DNA of 39,600 bases, taken from positions 1 to 39,600 of IMG/VR virus record IMGVR_UViG_3300037119_000629. The stretch is one strand, 5' to 3'. Positions 1 to 7,765 of the stretch are shown here, piece by piece; the first letter of the stretch is position 1, and each line of letters starts with the position of its first letter. The position numbers and the translations under genes are program-made. The notes under the pieces were generated by a model. It was not told the DNA's origin, ran no database searches, and saw nothing but the letters and a program-made list of their open reading frames with translations. Source of the DNA: a virus.

Positions 1-1557
1 GAAGGACGCGACTTCGCCACGGCGGAGAACGGTCCCGCCGTCGAGACGCTGGCCGCGTTCTTCGACGGACCCGAGGGCCAGGCCCAGGCCATGTCCCAGA
101 TGGGCGTCCACCTGTTCGTGGTCGGTGAGTGTTACGTCGTCGGACGGAAGCCCCGCCCCAACCGGGACGAGAAGTTCGCCTACCAGTGGGAGGTGGTGGG
201 CATCCAGGAGATGCGCCACCTCGGCACCAAGTGGACCATCGAGTACGACGACGGCCTGCCCAACGTCACCCTCAACGACGACGAGGATGTCATCCGGGTG
301 TGGACGCCGCACCCGAAGAAGCGGTACCTGGCCAACTCCCCGGTCCGCTCCTGCTTCGCGCCGCTCTCCGAGATCGAGGGTGGCAACGCGCACATCGCCT
401 CCCAGTTGATCTCCCGGCTGGTGGGCAGCGGCATCCTCCTACTGCCCCAGGGGCTGACCTTCCCCTCGCCCGACGGATCGGGACTGCCGGACACGGCCAG
501 CGAGTCCGACAAGGTCATGCAGGTCCTGTACGACGCGATGAACGCCGCCATCTCCAATCCCGGCACCGCCGCCTCCCAGACCCCCATCGTGATGATGGTG
601 CCGGATCAGTTCGTCGACAAGGCGAACCTGCTGAAGTTCTGGTCCGAACTGGACGAGAAGGTCATCGAGATCCGCAACGACGCGCTGCGCCGTCTGGGGC
701 TGGGGCTGAACATCCCGGTCGAGGTGCTGACCGGCACGGCGGATGTGAACCACTGGGGTGCGTGGCAGATCGACGAGTCGTCGATCAAGTCCCACATCGA
801 GCCGGTGCTGGAGATCATCGTCAACGCCTTCACTACCCAGTTGATCTACCCGGTCACCAAGGACCGGGACGACGTGGTGCGCTACGACACCTCGGCGCTG
901 CGGCTGCGTCCCAACCGGTCGAAGGAAGCCATCGAACTGTTCGACCGTGGGGAGTTGAAGTCGGAGACCCTGCTCCGGGAGACCGGCTTCTCGGCGGAGG
1001 ACGCCCCCGACGACGAGGAGCGGAAGCGGTGGCTGCTGATGAAGATCGCCTCCGGCTCCGCCACCCCCGAACAGGTGCAGGCCGCACTGGCGGCGCTCGG
1101 CGTCATGCTCGCCGTCGCCCCGCTGGACAACACCACCCCGAGGGAGTCCCGGCCCAGCCCGTCACTCCAGGACCACCCGGCGCGGGAACTCCCACAGGAG
1201 CCCGCTGCCGCGCTGGACGTGGGGCTCGCCGCCTCCTGCGACGCCATGGTCTGGCGAGCCCTGGAGCGGGCAGGCAACCGCATCCGCTCCAGGAAGAACT
1301 TCCGGCCCGACGGGATCGAGGCAGCGGACATCTACCTGCACACCTCCACCCGCCCCGGTGATCTGGACGCGCTGCTGGAGGACGCCTGGTCCTGCGCGCC
1401 CCGGCTCCTGAAGGGGCTCCCGTACGAGCAGAGGGAGGCCGTGCAGGGCGCGCTCGACCAGTACGCCCGCCACCTCCTGTCCGGCCAGGTGGAGCACGAC
1501 ACGGCCCTCATGCAGCGGTACCTCACCCACTCCGCCGTGAGGAACCCGGTCATCTGA
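1..1557 (+). CDS. Portal protein (5'-truncated by window edge)
   Basis: The reading frame is open from base 1, so the gene starts upstream; 518 residues are visible. Portal proteins form the dodecameric ring at one capsid vertex through which DNA is packaged and to which the tail attaches. The visible part has the actinophage portal look: a beta-rich segment with LFVVGECYVVG, a central helical region with the LGLGLNIPVEVLTG stretch (clip/stem region), and a charged C-terminal region. The last 120 or so residues form a separate helical extension after a proline-rich linker, as is common in actinophage portals. It ends in TGATG, overlapping the start of the MuF/protease gene by one base, which fits the usual portal-MuF-protease order. 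The assignment rests on sequence style plus position; an N-terminal fragment cannot be judged here. Confidence 0.85.
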   Translation, partial: EGRDFATAENGPAVETLAAFFDGPEGQAQAMSQMGVHLFVVGECYVVGRKPRPNRDEKFAYQWEVVGIQEMRHLGTKWTIEYDDGLPNVTLNDDEDVIRVWTPHPKKRYLANSPVRSCFAPLSEIEGGNAHIASQLISRLVGSGILLLPQGLTFPSPDGSGLPDTASESDKVMQVLYDAMNAAISNPGTAASQTPIVMMVPDQFVDKANLLKFWSELDEKVIEIRNDALRRLGLGLNIPVEVLTGTADVNHWGAWQIDESSIKSHIEPVLEIIVNAFTTQLIYPVTKDRDDVVRYDTSALRLRPNRSKEAIELFDRGELKSETLLRETGFSAEDAPDDEERKRWLLMKIASGSATPEQVQAALAALGVMLAVAPLDNTTPRESRPSPSLQDHPARELPQEPAAALDVGLAASCDAMVWRALERAGNRIRSRKNFRPDGIEAADIYLHTSTRPGDLDALLEDAWSCAPRLLKGLPYEQREAVQGALDQYARHLLSGQVEHDTALMQRYLTHSAVRNPVI

Positions 1558-4097
1558 TGGAGTACGTCGCCGATGTCGAGGCGTATGCGGATCGACTGCG
1601 CCCCGACCTTCAGCAGGCGGAGGACCGACTTCTCGGATCGGTCAAGTCGGCACTGCGGCGTCATGGCGAACGGGGCTGGTCCGATGCCCTGGTCGCACGC
1701 GCCGTTCGTCTCCTCGCTGCTCAGTACCGGGAGCAGTCGGGCCGTACTGCGGGACCGGGGCTGCGGGCGGAGACGACCCGCTTCAAGAAACAGGTCGTCG
1801 ACTCGCTGGCCAAGGTGACGCCAGAGTCGGACGCCCGGACCATCGCTGGCTCCATCGCGGCGGCGGTCATCTCTGCGGGCACCCTCGCCGCCGCACTCGA
1901 CCGTGGCGACGAGGGTGTCTTCAAGGTGTGGGTGGACATGCACGACGACCGGGTGCGCACCGCACACCGGGAGGCCAGTGGTCAGAAGGTTCCCCTCGGT
2001 GAGAAGTTCGAGGTGGGTGGGGTGCGGATGGACCGCCCCGGCGACATGTCCGCACCCATCGAGTTGTGGATCAACTGTCGCTGCATCGTCACGACAGCGG
2101 CGAAAGAGAGCGAAGTTGCGGCATCATTGGGGACCAGTGCCCCCGAGGAGGGAATGGACATGACGGATCTTCTGGAGGACTTCGCCGACGCAACGGTGGT
2201 CGACCTCACCGGAACCGACGACGACGGTGTCGACGACACCTCGGTCCCCTGGTACGGGGTGCTCGCACCGGAAGGGGTGATGTCCGGCGACAACCGGAAG
2301 TTCTCCCCCGACTCCCTCACCTGGCGCGACCTCCCGCTGCCGCTGGCCTGGCAGAAGGTCAACAGCGCGGGGCACGACGGCTCCGTGGTGGTGGGCCGGA
2401 TCGACGAGATCTGGCGCGAGGAGGGTGTGGTCAAGGCTCGCGGCATGATGCTCTCCACCCCCGAGGCGGACGAGGCCATCGGGCTGCTGTCCGAGCAGGG
2501 CATCCGGGGCGTCTCCGTCGACGTGGACTCCGCCACCATGCAGATGGAGGACAACGAGGGGAACACCCTCGACGGCGACACCTTCTCCGACGACGCCGTC
2601 ATGAACGTGACGGCGGGCCGGATCTGCGGTGCCACCCTCTGCGCCATCCCCGCCTTCATGGAGGCGCATGTCCTGCTGGGGATGATGGAGGAGGAGCCGG
2701 AGGCCCTGGTGGCGTCGGCCCAGGAGTGCCTGCCGTGCCAGTACAAGGCGGGGGTCGACGAAGGAACGTGGGATGGATCAGCCGGGAACTACACCGACCA
2801 GGAGTGGTTTGACGCCACCATCGTCCATCTGGGCACGGGTGATGAGCGTCTGGTCAAGAGCAACAACAAACTGCCCATCTACACCCCCGGTGGGAAACTG
2901 TCTCGTGCGGGAGTACATGCAGCGGTGGGACGGCTGAACCAGACCGACGCACCACCGGCCAAGATCAACGCCGCCAAGGCCACCCTGCGCGGCGCGTACG
3001 AGGTGCTCGGTGAGGACGTCCCGGACGCCCTGAAGGCTGCCATCGCGGAGGCTCTGGAGTTCGGCGAGTTCGGCGAGTTCGTCAAGACCGAGGACGGCCC
3101 CGGCTGGCTCACCCACCCGGTGGACACGGAGCGTCTGCGCAAGTACTGGACCAAGGGCAAGGGTGCGCTGAAGATCCGCTGGGGGACCTCCGGCGACTTC
3201 AACCGGTGCCGTCTGCAACTGGCGAAGTACATCAAGCCCCAGTACCTCAACGGCTACTGCGCGAACCGTCACTACGACGCGCTCGGCTTCTGGCCGGGAC
3301 GCCCGGTGGCGGCGGAGACGAAGGACTTCTCCGGCCCCTCGCTGCACCTGGTCGCGTCCGGCTGGGACACCAAGCCCCCGCTGGAGTGGTTCGAGGACCC
3401 GCACCTGACCGGCCCGTCGCCCATCGTGGTCACCGAGGACGGTCGGGTCTTCGGCCACCTCGCCGCCTGGGGCCAGTGCCACATCGGCTTCGGCCAGGAC
3501 AACTGCACCATCGCCCCGGCGTCGCCGACGAACTACGCGTATTACCGGGTGGGGGCTGTCCTCACCGATGGTGGCGAGGTGCCCGTCGGCCACATCACCA
3601 TGGGCACCGGCCATGCCGACGGTCGTCTCACCGCCGCCGCTGCGGCTGCGCACTACGACAACACCGGCTCCGTGGTCGCGGACGTCGCGGCGGGTGAGGA
3701 CGAGTTCGGTGTGTGGGTGGCGGGGTGGATGCGTCCCAGCGCCACCGAGCAGCAGCGGTACGAACTGCGTGCCGCCACCCTGTCTGGAGACTGGCGCTGG
3801 ATCGGCACGGGCATGGAACTGGTGGCCGCGCTCGCGGTCAACGTTCCCGGCTTCCCCATCCCCCGTGTGGAACTGGCCGCGTCGGGTGGCCGACAGGTCA
3901 GCCTGGTCGCCTCCGGTGTCGTACCCCCGACGGCACCGGAGGTCCCGGACGTCTTCGACATCGAGAAGTTCGCGGAGGCGGTGGCGGTGCACATGAGCGC
4001 CCTGTCCGACCGGCAGGAGAGAATGGCCGCACTGAAGCGGGCGTCGGGCCGAGACCCGCGCGCCCGGATGGAAGCACTGATCGCCGGGAGGAACTGA
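1557..4097 (+). CDS. MuF-like head protein fused to S78-type prohead protease and extra domains
   Basis: This 846-aa protein is a chain of units normally seen separately. Residues 120-178 carry the MuF head-morphogenesis signature (VDMHDDRVRTAHREASGQ, then RPGD and NCRC). Residues 232-380 look like an HK97-type S78 capsid maturation protease: GVLAPEGVMSGDNRKF, a candidate catalytic His273 in GHDGS and a candidate Ser320 in GVSVDV. Residues 405-492 (WDGSAGNYTD, KSNNKLPI) and 513-581 (DGPGWLTHP, KIRWGT, ANRHYDALGFWPG) match two small modules often attached to actinophage proteases. Residues 605-775 form a further module (VFGHLAAWGQCHIG, HYD, LSGDWRWIG, NVPGFPIPR). A short charged helix ends the protein. 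The likely role is incorporation into the prohead near the portal and cleavage of the capsid N-terminal domain. The catalytic residues are inferred from family resemblance. Confidence 0.85.
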   Translation: MEYVADVEAYADRLRPDLQQAEDRLLGSVKSALRRHGERGWSDALVARAVRLLAAQYREQSGRTAGPGLRAETTRFKKQVVDSLAKVTPESDARTIAGSIAAAVISAGTLAAALDRGDEGVFKVWVDMHDDRVRTAHREASGQKVPLGEKFEVGGVRMDRPGDMSAPIELWINCRCIVTTAAKESEVAASLGTSAPEEGMDMTDLLEDFADATVVDLTGTDDDGVDDTSVPWYGVLAPEGVMSGDNRKFSPDSLTWRDLPLPLAWQKVNSAGHDGSVVVGRIDEIWREEGVVKARGMMLSTPEADEAIGLLSEQGIRGVSVDVDSATMQMEDNEGNTLDGDTFSDDAVMNVTAGRICGATLCAIPAFMEAHVLLGMMEEEPEALVASAQECLPCQYKAGVDEGTWDGSAGNYTDQEWFDATIVHLGTGDERLVKSNNKLPIYTPGGKLSRAGVHAAVGRLNQTDAPPAKINAAKATLRGAYEVLGEDVPDALKAAIAEALEFGEFGEFVKTEDGPGWLTHPVDTERLRKYWTKGKGALKIRWGTSGDFNRCRLQLAKYIKPQYLNGYCANRHYDALGFWPGRPVAAETKDFSGPSLHLVASGWDTKPPLEWFEDPHLTGPSPIVVTEDGRVFGHLAAWGQCHIGFGQDNCTIAPASPTNYAYYRVGAVLTDGGEVPVGHITMGTGHADGRLTAAAAAAHYDNTGSVVADVAAGEDEFGVWVAGWMRPSATEQQRYELRAATLSGDWRWIGTGMELVAALAVNVPGFPIPRVELAASGGRQVSLVASGVVPPTAPEVPDVFDIEKFAEAVAVHMSALSDRQERMAALKRASGRDPRARMEALIAGRN

Positions 4098-4098
4098 C

Positions 4099-4254
4099 AT
4101 GGCCTGCAACTGTGGGAACAAGAACGACAAGGTGTTCATCTACGTGACCAGTGAGGGGCGACAGGAGTCGCACCCCACCCTCGTAGCGGCACGGGCCGCA
4201 CAGATCCGAGCAGGTGGCGGCGGGGCCATCCGCGAGGAAGTCAAGAAGAAGTAG
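4099..4254 (+). CDS. Small Cys-containing hypothetical protein (51 aa)
   Basis: The ATG lies one base after the protease stop (TGACATG), with GGGAGGAAC upstream as ribosome-binding site. The product starts MACNCGNKND, followed by a short beta stretch (KVFIYVTSEG) and a helix, and ends in a Lys-rich tail. Short proteins with a CxC start are frequent beside actinophage head genes, but their role is unknown. Coding potential is supported by codon bias and by the tight spacing to both neighbours. No function is proposed. Confidence 0.7.
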   Translation: MACNCGNKNDKVFIYVTSEGRQESHPTLVAARAAQIRAGGGGAIREEVKKK

Positions 4255-4299
4255 TACCCGCTACCATTCGGCTAGGCCCCACCACTTCAGGAGTAGAAC

Positions 4300-4932
4300 A
4301 TGGCCGCTCTCACCGTTTCGCCGTACGGCAACCTCGCGCTGAAACTGGCGAACAAGGAGATCGACCTCGACTCCGACACGCTGAAGGCGACGCTGCACAC
4401 CTCGTCCTACACGCCCAACCTGGACACCCACGACTACGTAGATGACCTGACGAACGAGTTGTCCACCGCCAGCGGGTACACCGTGGCGGGGGTGACCGTG
4501 GCGGGGACCATCTCCTACGTGGCAGCCAACTCCTGGGCCACCACCCGAGCCAACTCCACAGCCTACGCACTGGGTGACGTGCGGCGTCCGGCCACCGGCA
4601 ACGGCTTCCTCTACCGGGCTGCCGTCGCGGGAACCTCCGCTGGCACCATCCCCACCTACCCCACGGTGCCGGGAACCACGGTTGCCGACGGTGGTGTCAC
4701 CTGGACGAACATCGGGCACGGCGCGCTCCTCTTCGACATCGCGGACCCGACCTGGAGCACGTTCTCTGCTGGCCCGTTCCGCTACATGGTGATCTCGGAC
4801 CGCACCCCCGGCACGGCAGCCACCCAACCTCTCATCGCCCTCGGTGACTGGGGCTCGGACCAGACGGGTGGTGGCGGTTCCTTCACCGTCCAGATCGACC
4901 CGTCCGGCCTGCTCGTCATCGCTGTCGTCTGA
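4300..4932 (+). CDS. Phage structural protein with inserted beta module
   Basis: This 210-aa protein has AGGAG 8 bases before its ATG. Both ends (YGNLALKLANKEIDLDSDTLKATLHTS near the start; GSFTVQIDPSGLLVIAVV at the end) resemble a widespread family of small phage virion proteins of about 130-150 residues. Between them, roughly residues 85-145, sits an extra module with the pattern YALGDVRRP...GFLYRAAVAGTSAG...VADGGVTWTNIG. That pattern recurs in many phage tail and fibre proteins and resembles a small carbohydrate-binding or adhesive beta domain. The likely role is a capsid- or tail-surface protein that displays the inserted module. The exact location in the virion cannot be read from sequence. 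Confidence 0.65.
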   Translation: MAALTVSPYGNLALKLANKEIDLDSDTLKATLHTSSYTPNLDTHDYVDDLTNELSTASGYTVAGVTVAGTISYVAANSWATTRANSTAYALGDVRRPATGNGFLYRAAVAGTSAGTIPTYPTVPGTTVADGGVTWTNIGHGALLFDIADPTWSTFSAGPFRYMVISDRTPGTAATQPLIALGDWGSDQTGGGGSFTVQIDPSGLLVIAVV

Positions 4933-4946
4933 CGGGACGCCCACCT

Positions 4947-6167
4947 ATGGGCGTCAAGAGCATCAACCAGCGGATCGTCTACCCGAACTACGGGGTCACC
5001 TCAGCGACCCACACCGCCCAGGTGGGGTTCCTGTCCACCTGGAAGCGTCCCGCTGGGTCTAGCGGCGAAGCCACCAGTGACCTCACTGTCACCCACGGCG
5101 ATCAACTGACCATCAACCACGTCGGCCCGTGGGCGATCCAGGGCGTCTCGCCAGGAAGCGAGACTCTCACCACCCTGAACCCTGGCAGCGAGCGCATCTC
5201 CACCACGGTCGGCTGGGGGCGTCCGTCCTGGATTCCTGGTACGCCCTACGTCTACAACAACGACCCCGCCAACCACGGTGGAGTGGTGCCTGCCGGTGGA
5301 CTAGTCATCGACGGCTACACCGTGGCCGCTGGAACCTGGGTGGTGCAGTTCCGCAACTTCACCAGCAACGTCATCGTGGAGGGCGACGCCGACGGGATCG
5401 GTACCGCGTTCCCTGGCGTCATGTTCCGGGGCTGCCGGATGCGCGGCTCGTGGAGCGCACCGGGCTTCATCAACATGAACTCGCTGTCACCCGGTGGCCC
5501 CATCTGGCTACTGCACTGTGACGGTGGTGGGCTGGGCCTCGCCTCCGGCAACTACTGCGAGTCCATCTTCGAGTCCCAGGGCAACGAGCCGCAGCGTGAC
5601 TCCAATTTCTTCGTCATCCGGTGCAGCCTGTCCCGCGCCACCACCCTGACCTTCCTGCGGATGTCCGGGGACGCGGCCATCGAGAACTTCTGCCGTGAGG
5701 TAACCGACTTCGGTACCACCGACCACACCAACGGCATCGCCAATGGTGGCGGTGAGAACGGCACTCTCTGGCTGCGGAACAATATGGTTCTCTACACGCA
5801 GACCATCGCCACTTTCAATCCCAACGACGTCATCCAGATGGCGGCGGACGGGGGGCCGTACATGGGCACCTTCACGAACGTCCTGACCGGCGAGCAGGGC
5901 TACGTCATCCGGGACAACTACCTCGGCGGAGCAGCCCACACCCTGCAACTCGGCTACGACAAGGCGAACACAGTCTCCCAGGTTCGCAACGTCAAGGTCA
6001 CCGGCAACAAGATCACCCAGCAGGTCGCCACCGGGGGTGGCATCTCCGGGCTGGCCTACAAGACTCCGGACTTCACCCAGTACGGCAACGTGTGGTCCGG
6101 CAACACCTGGGCCGACGGTCCGGGCGCGGGTGGCACCATCCCCGCTCCTCCAGCATCGAACGCCTGA
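4947..6167 (+). CDS. Right-handed beta-helix structural protein
   Basis: A 406-aa protein, 14 bases after the previous stop, with only a weak ribosome-binding site, so it may be translated by coupling. From about residue 105 to 390 it is made of short beta stretches with regular Asn, Gly and hydrophobic positions (for example VVQFRNFTSNVIVEGD, FRGCRMRGSW, WLLHCDGGG, NVKVTGNKITQQ). This is the look of a pectate-lyase-type parallel beta-helix. In phages such folds occur in fibres and glycan-cleaving spikes. The first 100 residues form a separate beta-rich, possibly anchoring, domain. Placement between the protease and the capsid gene argues for a head- or virion-surface decoration rather than a tail fibre. 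Enzymatic activity is not shown by any clear catalytic motif. Confidence 0.6.
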   Translation: MGVKSINQRIVYPNYGVTSATHTAQVGFLSTWKRPAGSSGEATSDLTVTHGDQLTINHVGPWAIQGVSPGSETLTTLNPGSERISTTVGWGRPSWIPGTPYVYNNDPANHGGVVPAGGLVIDGYTVAAGTWVVQFRNFTSNVIVEGDADGIGTAFPGVMFRGCRMRGSWSAPGFINMNSLSPGGPIWLLHCDGGGLGLASGNYCESIFESQGNEPQRDSNFFVIRCSLSRATTLTFLRMSGDAAIENFCREVTDFGTTDHTNGIANGGGENGTLWLRNNMVLYTQTIATFNPNDVIQMAADGGPYMGTFTNVLTGEQGYVIRDNYLGGAAHTLQLGYDKANTVSQVRNVKVTGNKITQQVATGGGISGLAYKTPDFTQYGNVWSGNTWADGPGAGGTIPAPPASNA

Positions 6168-6178
6168 AGGGACCGCAC

Positions 6179-6547
6179 ATGCCAGCAGGAACCTGTGACC
6201 CCGCCACTCGTGGCGAGGCGTTCAACGTGCAGCAGATGGCGGTCGCCAACGGCCAGGTGGACGTCACCGTCCGCTACGGCTGGGACGGGGTGTCGGTGCG
6301 ACCCGACTGTGACGGTCCGCTGGTCAACGGCACCGGGGTGCAGTCCAACCGCTGGGCGATCAAGGTGACAAACAACGACTCGGTAGCCTGGTACGTACAC
6401 ACCGTGGGGCGGAAGGGTCAGCCGCAGCACCTCCAGTTGCAGCCGGGCGTGACCACCACCCACACGGCGAACCAGGGCAACAACGCCGGGTACACCTCGA
6501 TCCAGGACTTCGAGAACCTCAGCATGTCCACGTCGCCAACGGGCTGA
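6179..6547 (+). CDS. Hypothetical virion-block protein (122 aa)
   Basis: The start is set at the ATG preceded by GAAGGGA at a good distance, not at an earlier in-frame ATG inside the previous gene. The product is beta-rich (VDVTVRYGWDGVSVRPDCDG, RWAIKVTNNDSVAWYVH) and has no recognised domain. It lies in a run of same-strand genes that encode beta-rich, Thr/Ser/Gly-rich products, so it is probably another small structural or decoration protein. No function is assigned. Confidence 0.65.
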   Translation: MPAGTCDPATRGEAFNVQQMAVANGQVDVTVRYGWDGVSVRPDCDGPLVNGTGVQSNRWAIKVTNNDSVAWYVHTVGRKGQPQHLQLQPGVTTTHTANQGNNAGYTSIQDFENLSMSTSPTG

Positions 6548-6548
6548 C

Positions 6549-7268
6549 ATGGCGACCCCCCCCACCTTCGTCTCCTTCGGGAACACGGTCCTCAACACCA
6601 CCACCGAGCCGAAGACCGTGTCGGTAACAGTCCAGACCGGGGACCTACTGATCGTCGCCTCCATCATGGAGTCGGCGACCTCGGCAGGACCCGTCAACAC
6701 GGCCCCGACCGGGGGTAGCCTCACCTACAGCCAACTCGCCACCCTGGGCACCACTAACAGCCATGCCCGAGCCATCGCCTGGTCCGCCCCCGCAACCGGC
6801 AACGCGACGTTCAGCGTGTCTGCGGTCATGCCGTCGGTCTCGACTGGGTGGTGGGGACTTGCTGTCTGGGTCTGGCGCAGCCACAACGGGACCGGAACCA
6901 TCGGTGCACCGACCGTCAACTCGACCAGCAACCTCGTCACCATGACTACGGCTGCCGCCAACTCGGCACTGTGCGTGGTCTCGGCGGACTGGAACGCTGT
7001 CGACGGGACGACCCGTACTCGGCGAACGGTCAACGGCTCGACCGGCACCGAGCGGGGCTACTTCCGGGACAGCGTGCACTGGGGTGCCTACCAGCAGGAC
7101 TACGCCGACACGGGAGCGGCGGGTTCCATCTCGGCGGGTTACTCGGGTCCGGCAGGGCAGGCGACTGCGACAATCGGCATCGAGGTCAAGGCCGCTGTCG
7201 GCGGGGCTGCAACCTCGTCAGCCCCAGTACATTCGGCATATCGCCTACTCCCCATCCTCGTGAGGTGA
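6549..7268 (+). CDS. Putative minor structural protein (239 aa)
   Basis: It starts one base after the preceding stop (TGACATG). The product is a single predicted beta-sandwich type domain rich in Thr, Ser, Ala and Val. Segments such as SVTVQTGDLLIVASIMES and HARAIAWSAPATGNATFSVS are typical of small phage appendage proteins. It has no signal peptide, membrane helix or catalytic motif. The last 25 residues (AATSSAPVHSAYRLLPILVR) look like a short hydrophobic docking tail. Membership in the virion is inferred from context and composition only. Confidence 0.6.
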   Translation: MATPPTFVSFGNTVLNTTTEPKTVSVTVQTGDLLIVASIMESATSAGPVNTAPTGGSLTYSQLATLGTTNSHARAIAWSAPATGNATFSVSAVMPSVSTGWWGLAVWVWRSHNGTGTIGAPTVNSTSNLVTMTTAAANSALCVVSADWNAVDGTTRTRRTVNGSTGTERGYFRDSVHWGAYQQDYADTGAAGSISAGYSGPAGQATATIGIEVKAAVGGAATSSAPVHSAYRLLPILVR

Positions 7269-7272
7269 CACC

Positions 7273-7761
7273 ATGATCGGACTCTCCCGCTCCTACACCG
7301 CGTCTATCAACATCAGCAGCGCGTTCACGGCGCAGATCGACATCTTCGAGTTGCTGGCGGCAGCCAACAAGCCGGGACTCCTGCTCGGCTTCGAGATCGG
7401 CCAGACCTCCGAGGTGGGTGACGCGCAGGAGGAGATGCTGACAGTGGTTCTGAAGCGCGTGACCGGCGCACCCACCTCCGGCTCCGGTGGCGGTACCTCC
7501 ACCTTCCAGTCCACCCGCCCGAACGACACCGCCGCAGGCTTCACACTGGAGACCGGCAACACCACGAAGTTAACCGGTGGCACCTCGGTCGAACTGGCGC
7601 GGTGGGCCTGGAACCTCCGGCAGACGCTGCTCTACGTGCCGATCCCTGAGGAGCAGATCTTCATCGACCAGGCCACCCGGCTCGTCCTCGAACTGGTCAC
7701 CACGCCCGCAGACTCCATCGCGGGCATCCAGGGACGAATCGCGGTTGGTGAACTGATCTAG
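7273..7761 (+). CDS. Putative head decoration-type protein (162 aa)
   Basis: GAGGTG lies just upstream of the ATG. The sequence opens with a beta/helical segment (YTASINISSAFTAQIDIFELLAAANKPGLLLGFEIGQT) and has a central Gly/Ser/Thr-rich loop. It ends with YVPIPEEQIFIDQATRLVLEL and a final beta strand. This arrangement resembles small phage structural proteins that pack against a shell, but I cannot name a family with certainty. It sits directly before the 500-aa repeat protein and may be the platform for it. Confidence 0.55.
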   Translation: MIGLSRSYTASINISSAFTAQIDIFELLAAANKPGLLLGFEIGQTSEVGDAQEEMLTVVLKRVTGAPTSGSGGGTSTFQSTRPNDTAAGFTLETGNTTKLTGGTSVELARWAWNLRQTLLYVPIPEEQIFIDQATRLVLELVTTPADSIAGIQGRIAVGELI

Positions 7762-7765
7762 TCCC

